The notes under the pieces are model-generated. The model saw only the letters and a list, made by a program, of their open reading frames with translations, was not told the origin of the DNA and ran no database searches. The position numbers and the translations under genes are program-made. 64,000 bases of DNA from Candidatus Halocynthiibacter alkanivorans (GTDB lineage: Bacteria > Pseudomonadota > Alphaproteobacteria > Rhodobacterales > Rhodobacteraceae): NCBI RefSeq assembly GCF_003333265.1, contig NZ_QOLB01000091.1, positions 1-64,000 of the forward strand. The letters run 5' to 3'. How positions within the stretch are numbered: the stretch's first letter is position 1; the number at the start of each line of letters is the position of its first letter. Shown here one piece after another: positions 30,371-40,025 of the stretch.

Positions 30371-30525
30371 TGACTGAGAATTTGTCCAGTTTTTTTGACC
30401 TTCCTGCCGTGGTTTACTGTCACACGCACATGCAGTGATCAATTCAGACAGCCCGCCGTGGCCGCCATTTGAACAGTTTCTGCAAGGACATGCCCGGTCA
30501 GGGTGATTTTGGGAGGAATAAAAAT

Positions 30526-31374
30526 ATGACCACACTCAGAAAAAGCGGTTTTGTGGCCGCAGCTGTGACGGGGCTTTTGCTGTCGTTGTCAGGCGCGGCA
30601 TCCGCTGCGGAAGTTTTGAGAATCGGAACAGACGGCGGCGCTGAGCCCTGGACATTTACCAATTCCGGTGGCGAACTGATTGGCTATGACATCGACGTGG
30701 GCAACGAAATCTGCGCCCGGATCAGTGCCGAATGCGAGTGGATCACAACCGATTGGAACGGCATTTTCCCCGCTCTGAACCTGGGCAAATTCGACATTAT
30801 CATGGCCGGCGTGAACGTCACTGATGAGCGCAAGCAGTCGATGGATTTCACCCGCAGCTACGCGGTCAGCCTGTCCAGTTTTGCTGCCAAGGAAGGCTCC
30901 AGCCTTGCGGCGTATCAGGCCTCCGTCGATGTGGTAAACCTTGATGACATGACGCCTGCCGCGCAGGCAGAAATCATTGCGTTACGGGCCGTTATGCAGG
31001 ACCAGTCCGTTGGCATTCAGACCGGTAACAACACGGTGCCGTTTGTCGAAGAATTCTTCGGTGATCTCGATCTGCGTGAATATGATAAACTGGAAACCCG
31101 CGATCTTGATATGCAGGCTGAGCGGTTGGATCTTGGCATGGCCGGCGAATCCTACTGGAAAAAACTGGCGACCAAAGAAGAGGTCTCGGTTGTTGCTTTT
31201 GGTCCGAAGTTTGGCGGTGGCATCATCGGCGGTGACATCGCAGCGCCGATGAAACAAGGCCGTCCGGAGCTGAAAGCCAGCATCGACGCTGCGCTCAGCT
31301 CAATGGTTGCCGACGGAACCCTGGCGGAACTGGCGGTCAAGTGGCTCGGCTCTGACGCCTCGCCTAAAAAATAA
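30526..31374 (+). CDS. Polar amino-acid ABC transporter substrate-binding protein
   Basis: A periplasmic binding protein of family 3, 282 residues. The signal peptide ends near ASA (about residue 27). The mature part begins LRIGTDGGAEPWTF and has GYDIDVGNEIC and the MDFTRSYA segment, which shape the amino-acid pocket in this family. The Asp/Arg pair that grips the alpha-amino and carboxyl groups cannot be fixed by eye. The ATG at 30526 has GGGAGG upstream. The ATPase gene follows 16 bases later. The ligand could be a basic or modified amino acid; the sequence alone does not decide. Confidence 0.92.
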   Translation: MTTLRKSGFVAAAVTGLLLSLSGAASAAEVLRIGTDGGAEPWTFTNSGGELIGYDIDVGNEICARISAECEWITTDWNGIFPALNLGKFDIIMAGVNVTDERKQSMDFTRSYAVSLSSFAAKEGSSLAAYQASVDVVNLDDMTPAAQAEIIALRAVMQDQSVGIQTGNNTVPFVEEFFGDLDLREYDKLETRDLDMQAERLDLGMAGESYWKKLATKEEVSVVAFGPKFGGGIIGGDIAAPMKQGRPELKASIDAALSSMVADGTLAELAVKWLGSDASPKK

Positions 31375-31390
31375 CCAGGGAGTTGGTTCA

Positions 31391-32194
31391 TTGGTCTCTT
31401 CGCTTACTCAACCCGCACTCGAGGTTATCGACCTGCACAAGTCGTTCGGCAGCCTCGAGGTGCTCAAAGGCATTTCCCTGCAAGCTCAGGAAGGGGATGT
31501 CATTTCCCTGATCGGCAGCAGCGGGTCGGGCAAAAGCACGTTTTTGCGCTCCGTCAACATGCTGGAAATCCCGACATCGGGCACTATCCGGGTCGGTGGC
31601 GAAGAGATCAGACTCAAACCAGGACGGAACGGCGCCACCGCCATCGCCGACCGGCGTCAGATCGAACGGATCCGCGCCTCGCTTGGCATGGTGTTCCAGA
31701 ACTTTAATCTCTGGCCACATATGACGGTGCTGGAAAACGTGATGGAATGCCCGCTTCACGTGTTGAAGAAACCCCGCGCCGAATGCCTCGACGAGGCGAT
31801 GGAGTTTCTCAGCAAAGTGGGCATCGCCGACAAACGCGACCAATTCCCAAATCAGCTTTCGGGCGGGCAGCAGCAGCGCTGTGCCATTGCCCGGGCGCTG
31901 GCCATGCATCCGAAAGTGATGTTGTTTGATGAGCCCACATCGGCGCTGGATCCGGAACTTGTTAACGAGGTGCTGCAGGTGATCCGGTTGCTGGCAGAAG
32001 AAGGCCGGACCATGTTGGTGGTGACGCATGAAATGCGCTTCGCCCGGGACGTTTCCAGTGTTGTTGCATTCCTCAGCGACGGGCAGATCGAAGAGCAGGG
32101 GCCACCAGAGCAGCTGTTTGGCAATCCTGAATCGCAACGTTGCAGAGACTTCCTCTCCCATTTCCGGGACGAGGCCAAAAGCAAGCACGGCTAG
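31391..32194 (+). CDS. Amino-acid ABC transporter ATP-binding protein
   Basis: A cytoplasmic ATPase of 267 residues in the GlnQ/HisP family. Walker A is GSSGSGKST (42-50), the signature is LSGGQQQR, Walker B with the catalytic Glu is MLFDEPTSALD and the switch is VTHEM. A TTG at 31391 is the likely start, as AGGGAG lies nine bases upstream; no ATG or GTG is available between the upstream stop and the first beta strand. It follows the binding protein gene by 16 bases and precedes two permease genes. Confidence 0.95.
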   Translation: MVSSLTQPALEVIDLHKSFGSLEVLKGISLQAQEGDVISLIGSSGSGKSTFLRSVNMLEIPTSGTIRVGGEEIRLKPGRNGATAIADRRQIERIRASLGMVFQNFNLWPHMTVLENVMECPLHVLKKPRAECLDEAMEFLSKVGIADKRDQFPNQLSGGQQQRCAIARALAMHPKVMLFDEPTSALDPELVNEVLQVIRLLAEEGRTMLVVTHEMRFARDVSSVVAFLSDGQIEEQGPPEQLFGNPESQRCRDFLSHFRDEAKSKHG

Positions 32195-32217
32195 TACAGC
32201 AGAACTGGATCAGGATC

Positions 32218-32925
32218 ATGGAACTTCTCATATGGGGTGACCAGGGCTGGGGAGATGAGCTCTTCACCGCCTCGCTGATGACCATCGCAATCAGCCTGTC
32301 ATCTTACGCTGTCGGGCTTGTCTTTGGCTGCATCGGTGCCGCGCTCAAACTGGTTGAAAACCGGTGGGCGAATATTTTGGGCGAGATTTACACCACGGTG
32401 TTCCGGGGCATTCCCGAGTTGTTGGTGGTTTATCTCTTCTTTTTCGGCGGCAGCCTTGCCGTCATGTCCGTTGCAAGTGTGTTTGGTTACAACGGCTATA
32501 TCGAAGTGGATGCGTTCATCGTCGGCATGCTCGCGATCGGGGTGGTTGCCGGTGCTTATGCCGCGGAGTCTTTACGCGGCGGGTATCTCGCGATCCCCAA
32601 AGGCCTGATCGAAGCCGGGCTCGCCTGTGGCATGACCCGCAGTCACCTGGCCCGGCGGGTCATTTTCCCGCAGACGTTGCAATACGCACTGCCAGGACTG
32701 AGCAATCTGTGGCTGATCAATCTGAAATCCACCGCGCTGCTGTCCGTCACCGGGTTGGTAGAGCTGACGCGTCAGGCCAATATCGCGGCGGGGTCGACTT
32801 ACAAATTCCTCTACTTCTACATTGTGGCGGCGCTGATCTATGCCGCTTTGTCGTTCTTTTCCACAATTGTCATCAAGCGGATCGAGACCTGGTCCAATCG
32901 TGGCACCGTCCGGATAAAGGTGTAA
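32218..32925 (+). CDS. Amino-acid ABC transporter permease 1
   Basis: A 235-residue HisMQ-type permease with five or six membrane helices. The ATPase-contact loop is seen as ESLRGGYLAIPKGLIEAGLACGMT (about 117-140; family pattern EAA-x3-G-x9-I-x-LP). The ATG at 32218 has AGGA upstream and sits 23 bases after the ATPase stop. It forms a heterodimer with the next gene's product. Confidence 0.93.
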   Translation: MELLIWGDQGWGDELFTASLMTIAISLSSYAVGLVFGCIGAALKLVENRWANILGEIYTTVFRGIPELLVVYLFFFGGSLAVMSVASVFGYNGYIEVDAFIVGMLAIGVVAGAYAAESLRGGYLAIPKGLIEAGLACGMTRSHLARRVIFPQTLQYALPGLSNLWLINLKSTALLSVTGLVELTRQANIAAGSTYKFLYFYIVAALIYAALSFFSTIVIKRIETWSNRGTVRIKV

Positions 32926-32930
32926 ACGCC

Positions 32931-33608
32931 ATGGATTTTGAACTCATGTGGGATGCGATCCCAAAAATCGCGGCGGGCATTCCGACAACGTTGCTTCTGG
33001 CGTTTGCCGCCGTCAGTTTTGGTTTTGTGATCGCGATCTGCGCCGCCATCGCCATTACCACCCAACGCCCTGTCGCCGGGCCGGTCGCACGCAGCTACAT
33101 CTATCTGTTTCGCAGCACGCCGCTGCTGATTCAGCTGTTTCTGATCTATTTTGGTCTGGGTCAGTCGGAAGCCGTGCGGGCCAGTTTTCTCTGGCCGGTT
33201 CTGCAGTCCCCCATGTGGTGTGCCATCATTGCGCTGGCCCTGAACACCGGCGCGTTTTCGGCTGAGATTTTCCGTGGCGCATTGTCAGCAGTGCCAAACG
33301 GGCAAATGGAGGCGGCCCGGGCCGGCGGCATGTCCTGGTGGCTGAGCTTCCGGCGCATCCAGTTTCCGGTCGGCATGCGGATCGCGCTGCCTAGTTATGG
33401 CAACGAGTTGATTATGATGATCAAAGCGACGGCGCTTGCCAGCACGGTGACGGTTCTTGATGTGACCGGCATTGCCCAAAAACTGATCTCGGCAACCTAC
33501 AAGCCCATCGAAATCTTTATCGTTGCCGGCGCTTTCTACCTGATCATGAACCTGGTGCTGACCCGTGTCTTGAAAGTGGTCGAAAACCGGGTCTCCAAGC
33601 ATTTGTGA
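32931..33608 (+). CDS. Amino-acid ABC transporter permease 2
   Basis: A 226-residue HisMQ-type permease starting at ATG 32931, five bases after the stop of permease 1. It has the same helix pattern, with the coupling loop EIFRGALSAVPNGQMEAARAGGMS. Family members with this gene order import polar amino acids. A long upstream extension of the frame overlaps permease 1 and is not real. Confidence 0.93.
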   Translation: MDFELMWDAIPKIAAGIPTTLLLAFAAVSFGFVIAICAAIAITTQRPVAGPVARSYIYLFRSTPLLIQLFLIYFGLGQSEAVRASFLWPVLQSPMWCAIIALALNTGAFSAEIFRGALSAVPNGQMEAARAGGMSWWLSFRRIQFPVGMRIALPSYGNELIMMIKATALASTVTVLDVTGIAQKLISATYKPIEIFIVAGAFYLIMNLVLTRVLKVVENRVSKHL

Positions 33609-33642
33609 TCCCCACATGACGCTTCTGCAAGAAAGTACTGAA

Positions 33643-34890
33643 ATGACATTTCCTCTGTCCAGGGTTCGCGCCAGTTTTCCCGCTTTGCATGTGAAAGACC
33701 AGGGCCGGCCGCGGGTCTATCTCGACAATTCGGCGGGCACGCTGATCGCGGGCCAGGCGGCGGACGCGGTTGCCAAAACCTATTGCGAGCACAACACTTA
33801 TACCGGCGTATTTGACAGTTTTTCGACCGATATCGATGCGCTGGTCGATCACAGCTATGCGTCGATGGCCGCGTTTCTGGGATCATCAGATCCGGGCGAA
33901 ATCATCATCGGCGCCAATGCGACGACGGCCACGTTTCAGCTGGTCAACTCGATGCGTCATATGTTCGGGCCCGGCGATGAAATCATCGTCACCCACAGGG
34001 ATCATGAGGGCAATATTTCTCCCTGGCTCCGACTGGCGGAAGAAACCGGCGCCACCATCCGCTGGCTCGGCTTCAACACTGACAGCTGGCAGAATGAAAC
34101 AGATGAGCTGCGCGGGTTGCTGAATGAGAACACCAAACTGGTGGCGTTGAACTATGTCAGCAACCTGACCGGCACCATTGCCGATGTGGCCGGCATGACG
34201 AAGATGGCCAAGTCTGCAGGCGCGCTGGTGTTTGTCGACGGCGTGCAATACGCGCCGCATTTCCTGGTGGATGCACCGGCGATTGGCTGCGATTTTTTCT
34301 CCTGCGCGCCATACAAGTTTTTTGGCCCCCACCTTGGGGTCATCTGGGGCCGCCGCGCGGTTCTGGAAAATTGCCGCCCCTACAAGACCCGGGTGTCGCC
34401 GGAACAATTGCCCGACCGTTTTATGGTGGGATGTCCGCCGTTTGAGTTGCTCGCCGGATTGTCGGGCGCGATAGGGTATTTTGAAAGCCTTGGGCAATGG
34501 GCTGGCGGAACGGGATCCCGCCGCGAACTGCTCAGCAGTGCTTTTCAATCGATTGAGGCCTGTGAGGCGGCGCTTTTTGCACGTCTGCTTTCAAAACTTC
34601 AGGATTTTCCGCAGTTAAAGTTTTTGGGCCCTGGTGTCACCCCAACCAAGGGTGCAAGGGCGCCAATCCTGTCGTTCTACAGCAAAGACGGTCAGCTTGC
34701 TCAGGTTTCAAAGGCGCTCACTGCGCGCGGCATCCACTTCCACTGGGGCAAGAAGTTTGCCTTTGAAGCGAGCAACTACCTGGGGCTGGGTCCCGACGGG
34801 CTTATGCGGATCGGCCTGTCTCACTATAATTCCGTCGAAGATGTTGATGCTTTTGCCGACGGCCTGACGGCAGCTTTTTCAAAAGCATAA
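33643..34890 (+). CDS. Class V PLP-dependent aminotransferase/cysteine desulfurase-like enzyme
   Basis: A 415-residue cytoplasmic PLP enzyme. YLDNSAG (26-32), the cofactor Asp199 in VFVDG and Schiff-base Lys225 in CAPYKFFGPH are in the expected order. The fold matches cysteine desulfurase, selenocysteine lyase and isopenicillin-N epimerase relatives, but the C-terminal loop that bears the desulfurase Cys is not recognisable, so desulfurase activity is doubtful. ATG 33643 has AAGAAAG upstream; ATG 33616 has no ribosome-binding site. It is placed directly behind an amino-acid importer and before an ornithine-cyclodeaminase-like gene, so it probably degrades or racemises the imported amino acid. 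Confidence 0.85.
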   Translation: MTFPLSRVRASFPALHVKDQGRPRVYLDNSAGTLIAGQAADAVAKTYCEHNTYTGVFDSFSTDIDALVDHSYASMAAFLGSSDPGEIIIGANATTATFQLVNSMRHMFGPGDEIIVTHRDHEGNISPWLRLAEETGATIRWLGFNTDSWQNETDELRGLLNENTKLVALNYVSNLTGTIADVAGMTKMAKSAGALVFVDGVQYAPHFLVDAPAIGCDFFSCAPYKFFGPHLGVIWGRRAVLENCRPYKTRVSPEQLPDRFMVGCPPFELLAGLSGAIGYFESLGQWAGGTGSRRELLSSAFQSIEACEAALFARLLSKLQDFPQLKFLGPGVTPTKGARAPILSFYSKDGQLAQVSKALTARGIHFHWGKKFAFEASNYLGLGPDGLMRIGLSHYNSVEDVDAFADGLTAAFSKA

Positions 34891-34978
34891 CCGGACGGCG
34901 TAGCGGTTCAACCCTGCGCTGCCATCCGCCGCCGCATACGACCGGTCTGTCCCTGAGGCCCTGGAGAAAGAGCACGTT

Positions 34979-35935
34979 ATGACACAGATTTACAGCCTGG
35001 CAGATATCGAGGCCGTCCTGCCAAAAATTGATCTGGTGAAAGAGATTGCATCCGGCTTTGCTGCCTACTCGCAAGGACTGGTCGAGGTGCCGCCGGTGGG
35101 CGAGTTGCTGTTCCCCGGGCGCCACGGTGAGATGCACATCAAATACGGCGCAATCGGCGGCGATGATGTTTTTGTGATCAAAATCGCCACCGGTTTTTTT
35201 GAAAACCCCAAACTCGGACTGCCGCCTTTCGGGGGCTGCATGCTGGTGCTCAGCCAGACCACCGGCCAGGTTGAGGCTGTGCTGCTGGAAGAGGGCGTGC
35301 TGACCAACCACAGAACCGCAGCAGCGGGCGCGGTGGCGGCACAATATCTGCAGCCCGCCAGCGTCAACCGGATCGGCATTGTCGGCACCGGCGTTCAGGC
35401 CCGTCTGCAGGCGCTGTACCTGAAGCGGGTAAACCCGTGCCGCGCGGTCACGCTCTGGGGGCGGACAAGATCTGCGGCCGAAGCGGCGGCGCGTGACATT
35501 GCGGCTTTTGGCTTTGAGGTCCGGATTGCTGAGACGATTGAGGAACTGTGCGATGACTGCCGGTTGATCGTCACCACCACCCCCTCCGGAACCCCGCTTC
35601 TGGACGCCGGCATGATCCGGCCAGGCACCCATATCACCGCCATGGGTTCAGACACGCCGCACAAACAAGAAATCTCGGCAGACGTGATCAGAATGGCCGA
35701 TCTGGTGGTGGTCGACAGTATTGATCAATGCCAGAGCAGGGGCGAGATATCGCGCGCCCTCAAAGCCAGGGCGATAACGGCGCAAGAGGTAAGCGAGCTT
35801 GGTGACATCGTCGCGAACAAGAAGCCGGGCCGTCGCCGGGACACGGATATCACCGTCGCGGACCTGACCGGCGTGGCTGTGCAGGACATCGTGATCGCAA
35901 AAGCCGTGATGCAGCAAATGCGGCTTCAGGACTAG
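34979..35935 (+). CDS. Ornithine cyclodeaminase/mu-crystallin family dehydrogenase
   Basis: A 318-residue NAD(P)-dependent enzyme. Landmarks are HIKYGAIGGDDVFVIKIATGFF (substrate lysine region, about 50-71), the Rossmann motif GIVGTGVQARLQALYL (about 131-146) and TTTPSGTPLLD. Family members act as ornithine cyclodeaminase, alanine dehydrogenase, or imine/ketimine reductase. The ATG at 34979 has GGAGAAAG eight bases upstream. It is the last gene of the cluster. With the PLP enzyme it could convert a cyclic or beta-substituted amino acid through an imine; the true substrate is open. Confidence 0.88.
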   Translation: MTQIYSLADIEAVLPKIDLVKEIASGFAAYSQGLVEVPPVGELLFPGRHGEMHIKYGAIGGDDVFVIKIATGFFENPKLGLPPFGGCMLVLSQTTGQVEAVLLEEGVLTNHRTAAAGAVAAQYLQPASVNRIGIVGTGVQARLQALYLKRVNPCRAVTLWGRTRSAAEAAARDIAAFGFEVRIAETIEELCDDCRLIVTTTPSGTPLLDAGMIRPGTHITAMGSDTPHKQEISADVIRMADLVVVDSIDQCQSRGEISRALKARAITAQEVSELGDIVANKKPGRRRDTDITVADLTGVAVQDIVIAKAVMQQMRLQD

Positions 35936-36255
35936 CGGCTGATATTCCGGGCGGCAGCCCGTCGCCAGCGACGCGTGAGGCCCGATCTGAGCCTGCAGAC
36001 GTCGTTGCCGGCCTGCCGGGCTGCGCCGGGAACTCCGCCCGGGAACCATGTGATTTCAGGGCATTCGCATCGTCGCGTATGTGGCCTTCATTTCGCAGCG
36101 GAAAGGCATCGGACCCGCCTGTATGCCGCCGCAAGACGGGTGCCCGCGCGCTGCAGCCTGGAGCCATTTCCTGCCGGTCCCGATACAGACCTGTTGGACT
36201 CCGCCACGGCTTCGGGCATTCTGGGTACAATACTGCCCATAGTGAGGTCTTGCCC
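35936..36255. other. 320-bp gap, no gene recognised
   Basis: This lies between the amino-acid cluster and the small exported protein gene. No clear terminator or promoter was recognised. Confidence 0.5.
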
Positions 36256-36603
36256 ATGCGCAATTTTCCCGCCCTTTTGCTTGCCCTTACGCTGCCTCTG
36301 ATGCCAGTCGATGCGCTGGCGGGGAACCATAAGTTCAAGGCCAACAGAGGTCAGGGTGTCGGGGTCGGCGGTTGCCCGCCCGGGCTGGCCAAGAAAAACC
36401 CGCCTTGCGTGCCTCCGGGCCAGGCCCGTAAGCATGGGTACGGGATCGGCGATATTTTTGATATTCAGCGCTATGACCGTCTGGAGGATCCCTGGAATTA
36501 CGGCCTGCTGGGCAGCGGCCCCTATTATCGCTTTGGCAATGAGTTCATCCGTGTCGACCCCGAAACCTTTATCGTTCTCGAGTTTCTGAAACTGCTGGAC
36601 TAG
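36256..36603 (+). CDS. Small exported protein with CPPGLAKKNPPCVPPGQ motif
   Basis: A 115-residue protein with a signal peptide (cleaved near ALA, about residue 22). The mature part has the compact CPPGLAKKNPPCVPPGQARKHG motif region and a C-terminal DPWNYGLLGSGPYYRFGNEFIRVDPET segment. This is a common alphaproteobacterial exported family, RcnB-like, often misnamed in databases as an excinuclease subunit. Two Cys in the motif could form a disulfide. Its function is unknown. The ATG at 36256 has GAGG upstream. Confidence 0.78.
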   Translation: MRNFPALLLALTLPLMPVDALAGNHKFKANRGQGVGVGGCPPGLAKKNPPCVPPGQARKHGYGIGDIFDIQRYDRLEDPWNYGLLGSGPYYRFGNEFIRVDPETFIVLEFLKLLD

Positions 36604-36752
36604 GCGCTGACAAACCAGAGCCCGGCGAAAGCAGCCAGCGAAAGATCCCGGGCCAACATTCGTTTAGAACGCAGTGAACGGTCGCTCCGAGCGCAAACTG
36701 TCTGATGCTGCAGTCCACACCATGCTGTTTGACAAATGACGGCATGGATGTG

Positions 36753-37438
36753 TCAAGCAACCCGTAAAGCGCCAATATTCCCGACTTCACGGACGATCTC
36801 TTGTGTAAGAATTTCAACGGCTTTTGACCGGGATTTTCTGTTTGAACGAATGACATATGCGACGTCAGGCGGCGGCGTGAAAATATTGTCGATCACTTGC
36901 ATTTCAGGCGTAATATGGCGCCCGTTTAACAAAGACACACCCAGGCCCGATACAATCGCAGAGGCGATGCCAGCGGTGCTGGAACATTCCAGTACGATAT
37001 CGATAATATGTTCTTGCGACCGTCCGCACTCCAGCGCCCAATGTCTGAAAAAGCAGTTTTCGTCGAATGAAAGAAAGGGAATAGGTTTGGAAATATCAAA
37101 CTCGTAATCAAAGGATTTGATCCAGTGCAACTGATCTTCGTACAGGACGATATCTGTGGGCTGCACGTTCGATTTGAATATTTGCATCACGGCAACATCT
37201 ATAAGTCCGTCATTCAGCTCATACGCATCAAGAGCTGTGTGTGCAGCATCAATCAATCGCCCGTCATTGGACAGGCCCAGATAATTATTCGAACACAGGT
37301 TGATCAGCGAACGCGTTTCGTACCCGGTTTGCATTTCAACCGTCCCGCCGTGGGGCGAAACAAACGGACGTTCGGATTTAAACAGCTTTGATTTTTCAAA
37401 GCTTCAAGTTCTGACCTTAGACTATCAATCAGCGTCAT
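36753..37438 (-). pseudogene. Chimeric remnant: kbl-like 5' end joined to lysR 3' end
   Basis: Reading the minus strand from ATG 37438, the first part resembles the start of 2-amino-3-ketobutyrate CoA ligase or 8-amino-7-oxononanoate synthase, with INLCSNNYLGLSND as the hallmark; a frameshift occurs near 37380. At about 37220 the frame passes directly into the last 145 residues of a LysR effector-binding domain (ELNDGLIDVAVM onward, with SSTAGIASAIVSGLGVSLL). No intact gene has this order, so a deletion probably fused two genes. Neither part should be functional. Confidence 0.7.
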
Positions 37439-37636
37439 GTGATGGGTTCCGGGTTATTTGGAGGCATTTTCACTAAGCATACGCAATTGAATACGCACCT
37501 TCACAAGCAACAAAACCTGTTGGCCGCGCATGCTTTTTTATGTGTGGCCTCCTGCCAGGAATCCATTATCCCGAAAAAACGGACGCAACCGTATCCTGGA
37601 TTGGCGCCTTCAGCGGAATGGAGAATTTCTACATTG

Positions 37637-39031
37637 ATGTTTGTAAGCACCCGCAGCGATGGAGATCTGAAGCAATTTGACGACACACTGTTGTCTGCTT
37701 TGGCAAGCGATGGTGGTCTGTATCTGCCAGCTGGGTTGCCAGGCTATTCTGTTGAAAAAATGCGCGAAATGCAAAAGTTGGGATATTGCGATCTTGCAAG
37801 TGAAATTCTGCCTGATTTACCTGGATCGGGCATTCCACGAAACGATCTGAAGGACCTGATCTCAAGCGCTTATGCAGAATTTGACCACTCCGCGATTGCA
37901 CCTTTGAAATCCATGCAGTCTGGAATTTGGTTGTTGGAACTGTTCCACGGTCCAACGCTGGCGTTCAAAGATTTCGACTAGCAACTGTTGTGCCGCAGTC
38001 TGGATTACAAACTGAGCCAAAGAGGTGAACGGGCGCTCATCATTGGAGCAACATCGGGGGATACAGGCTCAGCGGCGATACATGCCTGCAAATCAGTCAA
38101 AGCAGTCGACTTGTTTATGCTGCATCCAAAAGGTCGGGTTTCAGACGTCCAACGCCGCCAGATGACCACAGTATCCGCGCCCAACCTTCATAACTTTGCA
38201 GTGGATGGTACATTTGATGATTGCCAGACAGCGGTGAAAGCGCTGCTGAACGATCCTGACTTGAATAGGGTTCAGCATGTCACCGCCGTAAATTCCGTTA
38301 ACTGGACCCGGGTTGCGGCCCAGGTGGTGTACTATTTCTATGCCGGCCTTGCTCTTGGTGCGCCGGACAGGAAAATTGATTTCGTTGTTCCGACCGGAAA
38401 CTTTGGGAACATCTGCGTTGGCCATGTCGCACGCAAGATGGGGCTGTCTGTCGGGAATTTAACGATTGCGTCTAACCGCAACGATATCCTGACCCGTTTC
38501 TTCGAAAACAGCAGCATGAAAACGCAGCTAGTTCAGCCATCCCTGACACCAAGTATGGACATTCAGAATTCCAGTAACTTTGAACGCTTGTTATTTGAGC
38601 TTCTGGACGGCAACGGAGCGAATGTTGCACAGCTGATGCAAACTTTCAAAGAGACAGGTGAGTTCTCTGTTTCGGCTGAGGTTATGTCAAAAGCACGTGA
38701 TCTGTTCTCCGCTGTCCGGGTGTCAGATGATGAAACCAAAGCGGAAATGGCTCGAATATTATCAGAAACTTCCGAGATCGTAGATCCCCATACTGCGGTG
38801 GGTCTGGCCGCTGCGCGCCAGTCTCTGAGCTCTGCCGACAATGCAATGGTTGTGCTTGGAACCGCTCATCCGGCAAAATTCCCCGACGCCGTGATGGCAG
38901 CAACCGGCCGTGTACCTGATGTCCCTGAATCGCTGCATATCTTGCAGGGCCGCGAAGAATTCGAGTCCGATATTGCGAATGACATTGACGTTCTCAAGGG
39001 CAAAATATTGTCCACTCTGCAGAATTCATAA
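37637..39031 (+). pseudogene. thrC: Threonine synthase interrupted by one amber codon
   Basis: Threonine synthase makes threonine from O-phosphohomoserine. The reading frame covers the full family length (464 codons) in one frame, from MFVSTRSDGD to the C-terminus, including the PLP lysine motif LAFKDF and GATSGDTGSAA. A single TAG (37979-37981) follows KDFD, just after the PLP lysine, at a position usually filled by Leu or Met. Downstream sequence is intact and domain-like (PTGNFGN and others). Unless the codon is read through or is an error, the gene is inactive. It heads a thrC-thrB-glxA-like operon. Confidence 0.85.
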
Positions 39032-39048
39032 GAACTGGCTAAGCACAA

Positions 39049-40025
39049 ATGGCTGTATACACAATAATCGAAGCGGACGTCATGGCGTCGCTATTGACCC
39101 CCTATTCGATTGGTGAGCTCATCAGTTTGGAGCGAATATCCAATGGAGTGGAAAATACCAATTACAGGCTTCGAACCACTTCTGGCCGGTTCATCGTAAC
39201 AATATACGAAGATCGCGTGAATACCGATGATTTGCCCTACTTCCTGTCTGTAAAACAGAACCTTGCCCAATCTTCTCTGCTGGTTCCGAAACCCATCGGG
39301 AATAAGAGCGGCCAGGTCGTCTTCGAATTCGGCAATAAATTTGGCGCGATCTTTTCGCATCTGAATGGGCATGAAGTTCAGGCCATCGGGAAAGACGAAT
39401 GTTTCCTCGTTGGCGAGACGCTTGCCAAAATTCACAGTGCAAAAATGCCCAACGCTCTCAACCGCCCCAACAATATGGGCCCGGATAACTGGGTGGAAAT
39501 GTAGGAGGATTTTGCAGGACGCCAGGATATCAGCATCGAAAGCGACCTGAGCTGGTTTCCCGAAGGCTTTAGTTTGTCGTGAGAAATTGGCCTGAAAATC
39601 TCGAAAAGGGCGTGATCCAAGCCGATCTTTTCCCCGATAATGTTCTGTTTGAACAGGGGCAGATTTCTGGCGTACTCGATTTCTATTTCGCTTGTAACGA
39701 TATGTTCGCATATGACTTAGCGATAGCAATAACCGCTTGGTGTTTAGATAAAAACAATGATTTCGCGCCCCAGTTAGCCATCGCTTTACTTGATGGATAC
39801 ACGTCATGCCGTTCTCTGAAACATGCCGAACAATTGGCCCTGCCCATCTTACTCAGAGGGGCCGCTATCCGGTTCAGCCTTACCCGGCTTGCAGACAGTT
39901 TTGCCAAAAAGGCCGACGCGGGTTTGCAAAAAAGCCCTGCCGAATTTTTGCAACGTTTACAGTTCTTTCGCTCTGAAGCGGAAAACGCCGCAACAGACAA
40001 GCCAGTCTGGAGACAACGGTTATGA
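39049..40025 (+). pseudogene. thrB: Homoserine kinase (type II) with amber codon and frameshift
   Basis: Homoserine kinase of the aminoglycoside-phosphotransferase fold: VENTNYRL near the start and the catalytic loop GVIQADLFPDNVLF with the metal-binding DFYFACND. The frame is broken twice: TAG at 39502-39504 after NWVEM, and a frameshift near 39572, after which the second half reads in another phase from 39579. The sequence on both sides is clearly ThrB, so decay is recent. It starts 17 bases after thrC and overlaps the next gene by 4 bases (ATGA). Confidence 0.85.
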
